Shown here: positions 1-6,371 of the stretch, piece by piece | Layout: each line of letters starts with the position of its first letter | Position numbering within the stretch: the stretch's first letter is position 1 | NCBI GenBank assembly: GCA_030038885.1 | Contig: JASHQY010000044.1 | Span: 1 to 10,531 of the forward strand | Direction of reading: 5' to 3' | Source: Thermoplasmata archaeon | Lineage (GTDB): Archaea; Thermoplasmatota; Thermoplasmata; Lutacidiplasmatales; UBA184 | DNA: 10,531 nucleotides | Position numbers and translations under genes: made by a program | The notes under the pieces: model-generated | The model's input: the letters and a program-made list of their open reading frames with translations, nothing else | What the model was told of the DNA's origin: nothing | Databases searched by the model: none

Positions 1-117
1 CGCGCGTTCGGCGACGCGGTTGCGGTCTACCTCGACGGCCCGCCGCGGCCGAGCGGGACCCCGTCGCAGCTCATCGACCTCTCGCACGGCGCGCCGCGCG
101 CCGTCGCGCGGACGTGA
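1..117 (+). CDS. Sua5/YrdC-family threonylcarbamoyl-AMP synthase, C-terminal end (5' part outside window)
   Basis: Only the last 38 codons are visible, read from base 1 to the TGA at 115-117. The peptide contains DAVAVYLDG, then SGTPSQLIDL and a closing APR. This matches the end of the Sua5/YrdC fold, where the usual form is a strand ending in DGG, then G-x-PST-VVDL and a final PRxxR. The family makes L-threonylcarbamoyl-AMP from threonine, bicarbonate and ATP for the t6A37 modification of ANN-decoding tRNAs in the cytosol. Here the usual PST is PSQ. The stop codon overlaps the GTG start of the following aminopeptidase gene (GTGA), so the two are probably co-transcribed and translationally coupled. 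The assignment rests on a short fragment. Full-length Sua5 and the shorter YrdC/TsaC form cannot be told apart here. Confidence 0.68.
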   Translation, partial: RAFGDAVAVYLDGPPRPSGTPSQLIDLSHGAPRAVART

Positions 118-1010
118 GCGCCATGGCGCCGTACCCCGACGATCTCCCTCGGTGGCGCGCGGCCGCCCGCATCGCGTCCCGGGCGCGGGAGCTCGGCCTT
201 CGCCTGACGGTCCCGGGCGCGCGCCGTCGGGACGTCGCGGACGCGATCGAGGCGTACGTCCGGGAGGCGGGCGCGCAGCCGGCGTTCCCGACGAACCTCT
301 CGCGCAACGACGAGGCGGCCCACTACACCCCGAGCGCCGACGACACCGCGGTCTTCGAGGACGGCGACCTCGTGAAGGTCGACGTCGGCGCCCATTTGGA
401 CGGGGCGATCGCCGACACCGCGGACACGGTCGAGGTCGGAGGGAGCCGACGCCACGAGAACCTGATCCGGGCCGCCCGCGACGGCCTGCGCGCCGGGATC
501 GCCCAGGTCCGCCCCGGCGGGCCGATCGAGGACGTGAGCCGCGCGATCGCCGAGGCGATCCGCGCGCACGGGGTGAAGCCGATCGTCGACCTCACCGGCC
601 ACTCGATCGAGCCGTACCTCCTGCACGCCGGCACGTCGATCCCGAACGTCCCCGGCCACAGCGAGGGGACCCTCGTGGAGGGGCAGATCGTCGCGATCGA
701 ACCGTTCGCGACGAACGGCATGGGCTCGATCCGCAACGGCCCGTTCGGCAACATCGTGCGGTTCCGGCGGGACCCGGGCGCGGCCGACCCCGCGCTCGCC
801 CGGCTGTTCGGCCGGTTCCGCACGCTCCCGTTCGCCGTGCGCTGGGTGACCGCATCCGAGGAACGGGACGCGCTGCGCCGCGCCCGGGCGATCCTCCAGT
901 CGTACCCGGTCTTCGTCGAGCGCGCGGGCGGGCTCGTCGCCCAGGCGGAGCACACGGTCCTGGTCGGCCCGACGGGCGCCGAGGTCCTCTCCGCCCCCCT
1001 GCCCGACTGA
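114..1010 (+). CDS. map: Methionine aminopeptidase, type II
   Basis: This cytosolic dinuclear metallopeptidase removes the initiator Met from nascent proteins with small second residues. All expected residues are present (298-aa numbering): substrate-binding His70 in AHYTPS, metal ligands Asp90 and Asp101 (KVDVG and IADTA, 11 apart), His163 in TGHSI, His171 in HAGTSIPNV eight residues later, Glu196 in AIEPF and Glu279 in QAEHT. The insert of about 80 residues between the last two glutamates is the helical subdomain that marks type II (MetAP2-like) enzymes, and the length is normal for archaeal members. I chose the GTG at 114 because its GTGA overlap with the upstream stop suggests coupling. 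An ATG at 123 would remove only three residues and is equally compatible with the fold. No clear Shine-Dalgarno precedes either. Downstream it converges on the zinc-ribbon gene, with 41 bases between the stops. Confidence 0.95.
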   Translation: MSAMAPYPDDLPRWRAAARIASRARELGLRLTVPGARRRDVADAIEAYVREAGAQPAFPTNLSRNDEAAHYTPSADDTAVFEDGDLVKVDVGAHLDGAIADTADTVEVGGSRRHENLIRAARDGLRAGIAQVRPGGPIEDVSRAIAEAIRAHGVKPIVDLTGHSIEPYLLHAGTSIPNVPGHSEGTLVEGQIVAIEPFATNGMGSIRNGPFGNIVRFRRDPGAADPALARLFGRFRTLPFAVRWVTASEERDALRRARAILQSYPVFVERAGGLVAQAEHTVLVGPTGAEVLSAPLPD

Positions 1011-1051
1011 CCCACCGCCCGCCGGGGGGCGTCGACCCGGGCGATCGCGCT

Positions 1052-1441
1052 CTAGGGGCCGCGCACCGGCAGTGGAGCGTCCCCGGGGGCGACCGACCCG
1101 GACGCGGGAAGGGCCGTTCCGCACCCGGGGCAGAACGTCGCCCGGGACAGGCTCGATCGTCCGCACTGGGGGCAGGTCCGCAGGAACTCCCGTCGGAGCG
1201 CTCGCCCCCGGAGGATGACGCCGGCGATCATCACGGCCGCCCCGACGACGAGGAGCGCGAGGAGCGGCAGGGACGCGGGGGGCGGTCCGGAACGCGGCGC
1301 GGAGGTCAGGGCGATCGCGCTGGAGCCGAGGGCCCCGGCGAGCAGGAGCGTGGCGCCGATGATCACGATCATCTGCTGCGGGCGCAGCGCCCGCGACCAG
1401 TACATCGCGTTCCGTTCCGCGCGGGTCGGACCCCCGACCAT
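1052..1441 (-). CDS. Small membrane protein with C-terminal zinc ribbon
   Basis: This is a 129-residue protein of unknown function. Residues 24-45 and 58-77 are two hydrophobic stretches long enough to span the membrane, separated by a short Ser/Pro-rich loop. A basic segment (about 78-88) follows, then a zinc ribbon made of CPQC (90-93) and CPGC (104-107). The tail after residue 110 is Pro/Gly/Ala-rich and probably disordered. The basic segment after the second helix and the short loop suggest both ends face the cytoplasm, with the ribbon inside. The ATG at 1441 is preferred over later Met codons (residues 13 and 24) because a TATA-like element lies about 27 bases upstream, as for other genes here. 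It follows metE by 47 bases on the same strand but seems to have its own promoter. Similar helix-plus-zinc-ribbon proteins are common in archaea and mostly uncharacterised, so no function is proposed. Confidence 0.72.
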   Translation of the reverse strand: MVGGPTRAERNAMYWSRALRPQQMIVIIGATLLLAGALGSSAIALTSAPRSGPPPASLPLLALLVVGAAVMIAGVILRGRALRREFLRTCPQCGRSSLSRATFCPGCGTALPASGSVAPGDAPLPVRGP

Positions 1442-1466
1442 CCCGGGGGACAGGAGCGCGACGAGG

Positions 1467-1471
1467 TATAT
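1467..1471 (-). promoter_or_regulatory. TATA-like box for the zinc-ribbon membrane protein gene
   Basis: Read on the minus strand, GATATAC sits in GC-rich surroundings between the metE stop and the ATG at 1441. Its centre is about 27-28 bases upstream of the start codon, the distance expected for an archaeal TATA box when transcription begins at or next to the start codon. The box overlaps no other AT-rich stretch. Confidence 0.5.
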
Positions 1472-1488
1472 CTCACGCCACCGGCCGA

Positions 1489-2631
1489 TCACGCCCGCGG
1501 GTTCTCGAACTCGGCCCGGGCGAGCGCGGCGCCCGCGACGACCGCCTCGAGCTTCCGGGTCGCGATGTCGATGCGGCGGGTCCGCAGGCCGCAGTCGGGA
1601 TTGACCCAGAGGCGGGCGGGGTCGCCGAGGTACTTCGCGGCGCGGCGGATCCGGTCCGCGACGAGCTCGGGCTTCTCGACCTCGTCGCGGTGGACGTCGA
1701 CGACCCCGAGGCCGATCGAGCGGGAGTCGCCGTACTCGGCGAGCGCCTTCAGCACCTCGTAGCCGTCGCGCCCGTCCCGGTCCCGGTTCGCGAACTCCCA
1801 GGCCCACTGCCGGCAGCGCTTCGCCTCGAGGAGCTCCGGCAGGAGGTCGCGGTAGTCGGAGTAGCAGATGTGCATCGAGAACTCGGCGTCGAGCCCGTCG
1901 GTCGCCGCGTTGAACCCCTCGACCACGAGGTCGGCCTCGTCCGGATGCGTCCCCGCGGCCGGCTCGTCGATCTGAATCACGCGGCATCCCCGCTCGATCA
2001 GCGCGGCGAGCGTCGGGCGGATCGCCCGCTGCGCGAGGTCGACGACGAACTCGCGCTGCGCCGCCCGCCGGACGCTCGGGCCCTTCCAGCCGGGCCGGCG
2101 GGCGAGGTAGTGCTCGTTGTACGACCAGTCGGCGAGCGTGTACGGTCCCGTGATCGGCAGCTTCGGCTCGCCGCGGGCGTGTCGGCGGACGAAGTCGAAC
2201 TCCTCGACGTGGTACGGCCGCTCGAGGCGGACCTCGTCGGTCACCGCCGCCTTGAGGTAGTACTTGTTGTCGAACGAGCGCACGTGGCCCTGGAACTGGA
2301 ACCCGCGCATCTGGCGGATCGGGTACTCGTACATCTCGATGCGGCGCGCCTCGCCGTCGTAGACCCGCGCGAGGCCGGCGGCCTCGAGGAGGCGGAGCGC
2401 GAACAGCGCCCCCAGGTCGCGGACCCCCTCCGCGCCGGCCTCGCGCGAGCGCCCGTCGAGGAGCGCCGCGGCGGCCGCCGGCGCGTCGTCCGCGAAGTGG
2501 TAGCGCTCGTTCGCCCCGCGGAACTCCTCGCGCGCGCGCGCATCGAGCGGCTCGCCGTGCTGGCCGAGGATCTGCCAGCGGGGCTTCATCAGGCTCCCGA
2601 TCTCCTGGGCCGGGAACAGCCGGGCGCTCAC
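1489..2631 (-). CDS. metE: Methionine synthase, cobalamin-independent type, catalytic (C-terminal-type) barrel
   Basis: This 380-residue protein transfers a methyl group to homocysteine to form methionine. It corresponds to the catalytic half of bacterial MetE (about 750 residues). The zinc ligands are all visible: His254 and Cys256 in MHICYSD, Glu279 in WEFANRD and Cys347 in NPDCGL. Asp223-Glu224 in QIDEPA match the homocysteine-binding acid pair region, and the N-terminal FPAQEIGSL is the typical barrel start. The GTG at 2631 is supported twice: it overlaps the stop of the preceding gene (GTGA), and GGAGG lies six bases upstream. The preceding gene is a related barrel without zinc ligands, so the pair resembles the split MetE of other archaea. 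The methyl donor is not shown by the sequence. It could be a tetrahydropterin of the archaeal type or a corrinoid protein rather than polyglutamyl methyl-THF. Confidence 0.93.
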   Translation of the reverse strand: MSARLFPAQEIGSLMKPRWQILGQHGEPLDARAREEFRGANERYHFADDAPAAAAALLDGRSREAGAEGVRDLGALFALRLLEAAGLARVYDGEARRIEMYEYPIRQMRGFQFQGHVRSFDNKYYLKAAVTDEVRLERPYHVEEFDFVRRHARGEPKLPITGPYTLADWSYNEHYLARRPGWKGPSVRRAAQREFVVDLAQRAIRPTLAALIERGCRVIQIDEPAAGTHPDEADLVVEGFNAATDGLDAEFSMHICYSDYRDLLPELLEAKRCRQWAWEFANRDRDGRDGYEVLKALAEYGDSRSIGLGVVDVHRDEVEKPELVADRIRRAAKYLGDPARLWVNPDCGLRTRRIDIATRKLEAVVAGAALARAEFENPRA

Positions 2632-3605
2632 GGCCCGCCTCCGCCCTCGCGGGAGAGCATCTGCTGGGCCGCCGGGAGCAGGTGGAGCTTGCGGGTCGCC
2701 GGTTCCCACGGGACGAGGTCGAGCGGTCCGCCGGGTCCGAGCCAGACGACCGACGGGCGGCGCCGCTCCTTGAGCGCGTGGACGATGCGGACGACGTCCG
2801 CGGCCTCCTCGACGAGGGTCGTGCGGGGGTCGACGACCCCGAGTCCGAGCCCCCGCCGCTCGGCGGAGGACGGGATCGCCTCCCAGTCGGTCTCGGCGAG
2901 GTCGACGCCGACGATCCCGACCGGCAGTCGATCGAGCAGCGGAAAGGCGGGGACCGCGTCCGCGCCGTACGTCCAGACGAGGGTCGTCGCGCTCCCGGCG
3001 CTCGCGCGGATCGCGGCGTACGCCGCGACGACCGCCTCCGCGAGCGCGCGCTCGGGCGGCCGGTCGACCAGGAGCGGCTCGGTGAACTGGAACGTCGCGT
3101 AGCCGGCGCCGGCGAGCTCGCGGACCTCCTCCGCGAGGAGCCGCCCGAGCCGGTGGACGAGGGCCTCCTCCGCCTCGCCCGAGCGGTTCTCGAGCAGCCC
3201 CGCGAACGTGTACGGCCCCGGCACGAGGACGCCGGCGCGCGCGGGATCCGCGCGGAGCGCGGGCGGCAATCGCGCAGCGATCGCGCCCGGCACGCGTTCG
3301 GGCGGCGCGTGGAGGATCGGCTGCCGGTAGAACGTGTTCGTCTCGAACCAGCGGGTGAGCGGACCGACCGTGAACCCCTCCCACGTCTCGGCGAACGGCC
3401 GGAAGAGGTCGGCCGAGCGGAGGTAGCCGCCGGTGATCGTCGTGAACCCGAGCCGCCGCTCGAGCGCGACGACCTCGGCCTCGGTGCGGCCGTAGAGGTC
3501 CTCGACGACCTCGGGCGTCACGCGGCCGCGGTCGAGGTCCCGGGTCGCGGCGACCAGCGCCTCGGAGCGGGGGAACGGGCCGGTCAGCCCGGTGCGAACG
3601 ATCAC
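2628..3605 (-). CDS. MetE-like barrel lacking the zinc site (MetE N-terminal-type partner)
   Basis: This 325-residue protein belongs to the methionine synthase II superfamily. Features are the opening GLTGPFPRSEAL, WEGFTVGPLTRWFETNTFY (about 75-93), VPGPYTFAGL (128-137), QFTEPLL (173-179), a VGVDLAETDWE segment (232-242) and GLGVVDPRTT (254-263). The zinc ligands of the catalytic barrel are missing. The HxC position reads VWT (210-212), and aligning both proteins on their shared ATRKL places Gly293 at the zinc Cys position. In full-length MetE the N-terminal barrel is a degenerate copy of the catalytic barrel that helps hold the methyl-carrier. By analogy this protein probably forms a complex with the metE product encoded just downstream, which it overlaps by GTGA. 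The start is GTG at 3605, with a TTAA box centred 26.5 bases upstream and no Shine-Dalgarno, so a leaderless mRNA is likely. It could instead have an independent role in C1 transfer. Confidence 0.83.
   Translation of the reverse strand: MIVRTGLTGPFPRSEALVAATRDLDRGRVTPEVVEDLYGRTEAEVVALERRLGFTTITGGYLRSADLFRPFAETWEGFTVGPLTRWFETNTFYRQPILHAPPERVPGAIAARLPPALRADPARAGVLVPGPYTFAGLLENRSGEAEEALVHRLGRLLAEEVRELAGAGYATFQFTEPLLVDRPPERALAEAVVAAYAAIRASAGSATTLVWTYGADAVPAFPLLDRLPVGIVGVDLAETDWEAIPSSAERRGLGLGVVDPRTTLVEEAADVVRIVHALKERRRPSVVWLGPGGPLDLVPWEPATRKLHLLPAAQQMLSREGGGGP
2638..2642 (-). promoter_or_regulatory. Shine-Dalgarno site of metE
   Basis: On the minus strand GGAGG ends six bases before the GTG at 2631 and lies inside the last codons of the preceding MetE-like gene. 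It decides the metE start and indicates reinitiation within a bicistronic mRNA. The apparently leaderless first genes of transcripts here have no such site. Confidence 0.7.
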
Positions 3606-3627
3606 GGACCGAGCGACCGTCCGGCCG

Positions 3628-3634
3628 CTTTAAC
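3628..3634 (-). promoter_or_regulatory. TATA-like box for the split-metE operon
   Basis: On the minus strand the sequence is CGTTAAAGC. The TTAA core (3630-3633) is centred 26.5 bases upstream of the GTG at 3605, so transcription is predicted to start at or next to the start codon. The gap 3606-3687 holds this box and no gene. Confidence 0.55.
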
Positions 3635-3687
3635 GGTGGCGAGATGCGAGCGGAGAAACGGGGTTGCGTCGGGGGTAAGGCCCCGCG

Positions 3688-4773
3688 TCAGGCCGCGAGG
3701 TTCGCCCGCACGATGCGGTCGAAGTCCTCGGGCTTCGGCGGCCACCCCTCGGTCATGTACCGGACGAACGCCGCGCGGTCCGGCTGGGTGAGCGCCTCGT
3801 TGGTCGCGCGCTCGAACCCGATCGAGGAAACGTACCGGTCTCCGAGCGCGTGCCGGGCCCCGTAGTGCGCGGGATAGACCTCGGTCGCGTCCGGCAGGCG
3901 GAGGAGCTGCTCGGTGAGGCTCTCCCAGAGGAGGTCCGGCGACCCCCCGCCGAGGTCGGTCCTCCCGCACGAGCCGAGGAGGAGCGTGTCGCCGGTGAAG
4001 ATCGTGCCGCGCACCCGGAGCGTGAGGTGGTCGAGGGTGTGCCCCGGCGTCTCCAGGACCGAGAGCTCCTCGCGGCCGAACGACAGCGCCTCGCCGCCGG
4101 AGAGCGCGCGGTGCGGGTACTCGGCGGGCGAGCGGTGGCTGACGTAGATCGGCGCGCCGGTCGCGGCGTGCAGCGCGGCGTGGCCGGCGAGATGATCGGC
4201 GTGCGTGTGGGACTCGACGATCGCGGCGAGGCGCCACTCCCCGTCGCGCAGGAGCGCGAGGTAGGGCGCGACGTCGATCCCCGGGTCGATCAGGATCCCG
4301 ACCCGCTCGTGGGGGTCGCCGACGAAGTACGCAAGGCAGCCGGAGTCCGGCCGCGGCAGCTGCCGTAGGACGAGGTCGACGCCGTCCGCGTTGAGGTCGT
4401 AGCGCGGGACGCGGGGGTCGGCGATCCGCGCGTACTCATCGAGGCCGCCCTCGAGCGCCGCCGACCGGGGGAATCCGTGCTGCTGGAGGAAGCCGACCGC
4501 GCGCCGCGCGAGGAACCCCAGGTGGTCGTACGCGACGATCGGGCGATCGACCGGCAGCGAGCCGAGCCCGCCGGGCAGGGCGTGCAGCGGCAGGGGATGG
4601 TCGCCCGGGAGCGCGGCGATCCGCCGCTCGTCGGCCGGCCGGACGTCGAGGAGGTAGGGCGGCGACGGACCCTCGAGGAGCGCGCGCAGCGCCGGCGGGG
4701 CGATCAGGTCGATCGCCCCGTCCCGCGGGGGGCGGAAGTACGGGTGCGGGAGCGCGGAGGAGTCCGTCGCCAT
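3688..4773 (-). CDS. Rhodanese-like domain fused to metallo-beta-lactamase (persulfide dioxygenase-like)
   Basis: This 361-residue cytosolic protein has two domains. Residues about 20-118 form a rhodanese-like domain (YLLDVRPADE at 40-49, ALEGGLDEYA at 106-115), but the catalytic-loop Cys is replaced: IVAYDHLGF has Asp83 where active rhodaneses have YC. Residues about 126-305 form a metallo-beta-lactamase domain of the ETHE1/glyoxalase II type, with SHTHADHLAGH (188-198; His189, His191, Asp193, His194), TPGH (His245), FTGDTLL (Asp262), the GSCGRTDLGG loop (267-276) typical of persulfide dioxygenases, and YPAHYG (His303). ETHE1 proteins oxidise glutathione or similar persulfides to sulfite with one iron. 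The thiol substrate in this organism is unknown. A C-terminal helical tail (about 310-361) follows. The start ATG at 4773 fits a TATA box about 31 bases upstream. A generic thioester hydrolase remains possible, though the GRTD loop argues for persulfide dioxygenase. Confidence 0.85.
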   Translation of the reverse strand: MATDSSALPHPYFRPPRDGAIDLIAPPALRALLEGPSPPYLLDVRPADERRIAALPGDHPLPLHALPGGLGSLPVDRPIVAYDHLGFLARRAVGFLQQHGFPRSAALEGGLDEYARIADPRVPRYDLNADGVDLVLRQLPRPDSGCLAYFVGDPHERVGILIDPGIDVAPYLALLRDGEWRLAAIVESHTHADHLAGHAALHAATGAPIYVSHRSPAEYPHRALSGGEALSFGREELSVLETPGHTLDHLTLRVRGTIFTGDTLLLGSCGRTDLGGGSPDLLWESLTEQLLRLPDATEVYPAHYGARHALGDRYVSSIGFERATNEALTQPDRAAFVRYMTEGWPPKPEDFDRIVRANLAA

Positions 4774-4796
4774 GCCGAGGTCGGTCAGGCCGTCGA

Positions 4797-4810
4797 GGGA
4801 TATTTATCCC
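4797..4810 (-). promoter_or_regulatory. TATA box inside a 14-bp inverted repeat, promoter of the rhodanese/MBL gene
   Basis: Bases 4797-4802 (GGGATA) and 4805-4810 (TATCCC) are perfect inverted repeats separated by TT. On the minus strand ATAAATA is a good archaeal TATA box whose centre is about 31 bases from the ATG at 4773, giving a predicted leader of about five bases. The symmetry over the TATA box would suit a dimeric repressor that blocks TBP binding, but a chance near-palindrome in an AT-rich box is also possible. Confidence 0.5.
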
Positions 4811-4815
4811 GAGGT

Positions 4816-4836
4816 CCCGGCGCGGATTTCGCCGGG
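4816..4836. repeat. Inverted repeat, 7-bp arms, in the divergent intergenic region
   Basis: CCCGGCG (4816-4822) and CGCCGGG (4830-4836) are perfect inverted arms around a 7-base spacer, CGGATTT. It lies between the two divergent TATA boxes. If both transcripts begin near their start codons the element is not transcribed, so a protein-binding site is likelier than an RNA hairpin. Very high GC makes such repeats common by chance. Confidence 0.35.
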
Positions 4837-4861
4837 CGGATGCCGAACCGGGGCCCATCCG
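4837..4861. repeat. Inverted repeat, 6-bp arms, in the divergent intergenic region
   Basis: CGGATG (4837-4842) and CATCCG (4856-4861) are inverted arms separated by 13 bases. GCCGAACC occurs at 4842-4849 and again at 4868-4875, a direct repeat with a 26-base period. Both lie upstream of the malic enzyme promoter. They may be operator elements, but only the symmetry supports this. Confidence 0.25.
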
Positions 4862-4896
4862 TCAATCGCCGAACCCCCCGAACGTCTCCGGCAAAG

Positions 4897-4905
4897 CGTT
4901 AATAC
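4897..4905 (+). promoter_or_regulatory. TATA-like box for the malic enzyme gene
   Basis: CGTTAATAC contains the TTAATA core at 4899-4904. Its centre is about 30 bases before the ATG at 4932 but only about 16 before the in-frame GTG at 4917, too close for transcription to include that codon. This sets the preferred start of the gene at 4932. Confidence 0.5.
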
Positions 4906-4931
4906 ACGACCCTTGGGTGAACGCATCGTCC

Positions 4932-6371
4932 ATGGCGGAGAGCAGCCCCGCACCGGTCGTCGAGGGCCGGCCCGCCCGCCGCACGCCCCGCGCGCGCCGC
5001 TCGGCCGCCGCCGCGAGCGAGGGGAAGACCGCGGCGCTGGGCCGGCGCGCGGTCGCGCTCTCGCGCTTCTACTCCGGGAAGATCGAGACGGTCCCCAAGG
5101 TCCCGGTCCGCTCGCTCCGGGACTTCGCGCTGTGGTACACGCCGGGCGTCGCCGAGGTCTCCCGGGCGATCCAGTCGGACCCGGAGCGCTCGTTCGACCT
5201 CACCGGGCGCTGGAACACGATCGCGATCGTCACGGACGGCTCGCGGGTGCTCGGCCTCGGGGACATCGGGCCGCGCGCGGCGCTGCCGGTGATGGAAGGC
5301 AAGGCCCTCCTGTTCAAGTGGCTCGGCGGGGTGGACGCGGTCCCGCTCCCGATCCACGCCGCGACGCCGGAGGCGTTCGTCGCGACCGTCGAGGCGATCG
5401 CCCCCGCGTTCGGGGGGATCAACCTCGAGGACATCGCGTCGCCGAAGTGCTTCGGGATCCTCGAGGAGCTGCAGCGCCGCCTCCCGATCCCGGTCTGGCA
5501 CGACGACCAGCTCGGCACCGCCGCGTCCACGATCGCCGGCGTGCTGAACGCGCTCGAGCTGACGCACCGCTCGGTCCGTGAGATCCGGACCGTGCTGCTC
5601 GGCGCGGGCGCGGCGAACCTCGTGACCGCCCGGCTCCTGCTCGCCCTCGGCCACGACCCGCACCGGCTCTCGGTCGTCGACCAGCGGGGGGTGCTCGACG
5701 CCGAGCGCGACGACGTGGACGAATTGATGGTGCGGAACCCGTGGAAGTACCGCATCGCCCTCCAGACCGACGGCGGCGGCCGGACCGGCGACTTCGCGCA
5801 CGCGGTCGCGGGCGCGGACGTGCTCCTCGCCGCGTCGACCCCCGATCCGACCACGATCCGGCCCGAGCACGTCCGGTCGATGGCCCCGTCGCCGATCGTG
5901 TTCGCGCTCGCGAACCCGGTGCCCGAGATCTGGCCCGCGGTCGCGACGGCGGCGGGGGCCGCGATCGTCGCGACCGGGCGCTCCGACTTCCCGAACCAGG
6001 TGAACAACTCGCTGATCTTCCCCTCGGTCTTCCGCGGGGTGCTCGACGCGCGCGCCCGATCGATCCCGGACGAGATCGTCCTCGCGGCCGCCCGCGAGCT
6101 CGCGCTCCACGCCCACGACCAGGGCCTCTCGACGACCCACCTCCTGCCGACGATGGAGGAGGTCGCGGTCTTCCCGCACGTCGCGGCGGCCGTGGGGGAG
6201 GCCGCGGTGCGGCTCGGGATCGCGCGCCGCCCGCTCTCCCGGGAGGAGTACTACGCGCGGGCGCGCCAGCTGATGGACCGATCGGGCCGCCTGGTCCGGG
6301 CGCTCGCCCGCGCCCGGCTCACCCCCCCGATGCCGAGCGCGAAGGCGCTCCCGGAGCGGAACGAAGGATGA
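4932..6371 (+). CDS. Malic enzyme (NAD(P)-dependent, oxaloacetate-decarboxylating malate dehydrogenase)
   Basis: This enzyme interconverts malate and pyruvate plus CO2 with NAD(P). In 479-residue numbering from the ATG: WYTPGV with catalytic Tyr69, VMEGKALLFK with catalytic Lys124, INLEDI with metal-binding Glu166-Asp167, WHDDQLGTA with Asp191-Asp192, a Rossmann GAGAAN (224-229), FALANPVPEI and the SDFPNQVNN segment near 351-359. These cover the full bacterial/archaeal malic enzyme core, followed by a normal C-terminal helical region. Residues 1 to about 40 form an Ala/Arg/Pro-rich low-complexity extension absent from the core family. The promoter position favours ATG 4932 over the in-frame GTG at 4917. 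The third glycine of the Rossmann motif is Asn (GAGAAN). There is no phosphotransacetylase domain, unlike MaeB hybrids. Cofactor preference cannot be decided. The stop overlaps the next start (ATGA). Confidence 0.93.
   Translation: MAESSPAPVVEGRPARRTPRARRSAAAASEGKTAALGRRAVALSRFYSGKIETVPKVPVRSLRDFALWYTPGVAEVSRAIQSDPERSFDLTGRWNTIAIVTDGSRVLGLGDIGPRAALPVMEGKALLFKWLGGVDAVPLPIHAATPEAFVATVEAIAPAFGGINLEDIASPKCFGILEELQRRLPIPVWHDDQLGTAASTIAGVLNALELTHRSVREIRTVLLGAGAANLVTARLLLALGHDPHRLSVVDQRGVLDAERDDVDELMVRNPWKYRIALQTDGGGRTGDFAHAVAGADVLLAASTPDPTTIRPEHVRSMAPSPIVFALANPVPEIWPAVATAAGAAIVATGRSDFPNQVNNSLIFPSVFRGVLDARARSIPDEIVLAAARELALHAHDQGLSTTHLLPTMEEVAVFPHVAAAVGEAAVRLGIARRPLSREEYYARARQLMDRSGRLVRALARARLTPPMPSAKALPERNEG

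Noticed and set aside
1016..1031. Possible hairpin (CGCCC/GGGCG with a 6-base loop) between the convergent map and zinc-ribbon genes as a terminator
   Set aside because: The stem is short, no T-tract follows on either strand, and such pairings are frequent in very GC-rich DNA. Archaeal terminators are normally T-rich.
20..1762. Plus-strand open frame of 580 codons covering map and the zinc-ribbon region
   Set aside because: Its translation is Arg/Pro/Gly-rich low complexity without motifs. The motif-complete map gene lies in another frame on the same DNA. Long shadow frames are expected at this GC content.
3605..3623. Inverted repeat CGGAC/GTCCG just upstream of the MetE-like gene as an operator or riboswitch
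   Set aside because: The arms are only five bases, and the predicted transcript is leaderless, so no 5' leader is available for a riboswitch.
4917..4931. GTG at 4917 as the malic enzyme start, adding five residues
   Set aside because: The TTAATA box is only about 16 bases upstream, so this codon would lie before or at the predicted transcription start. ATG at 4932 fits the spacing better.
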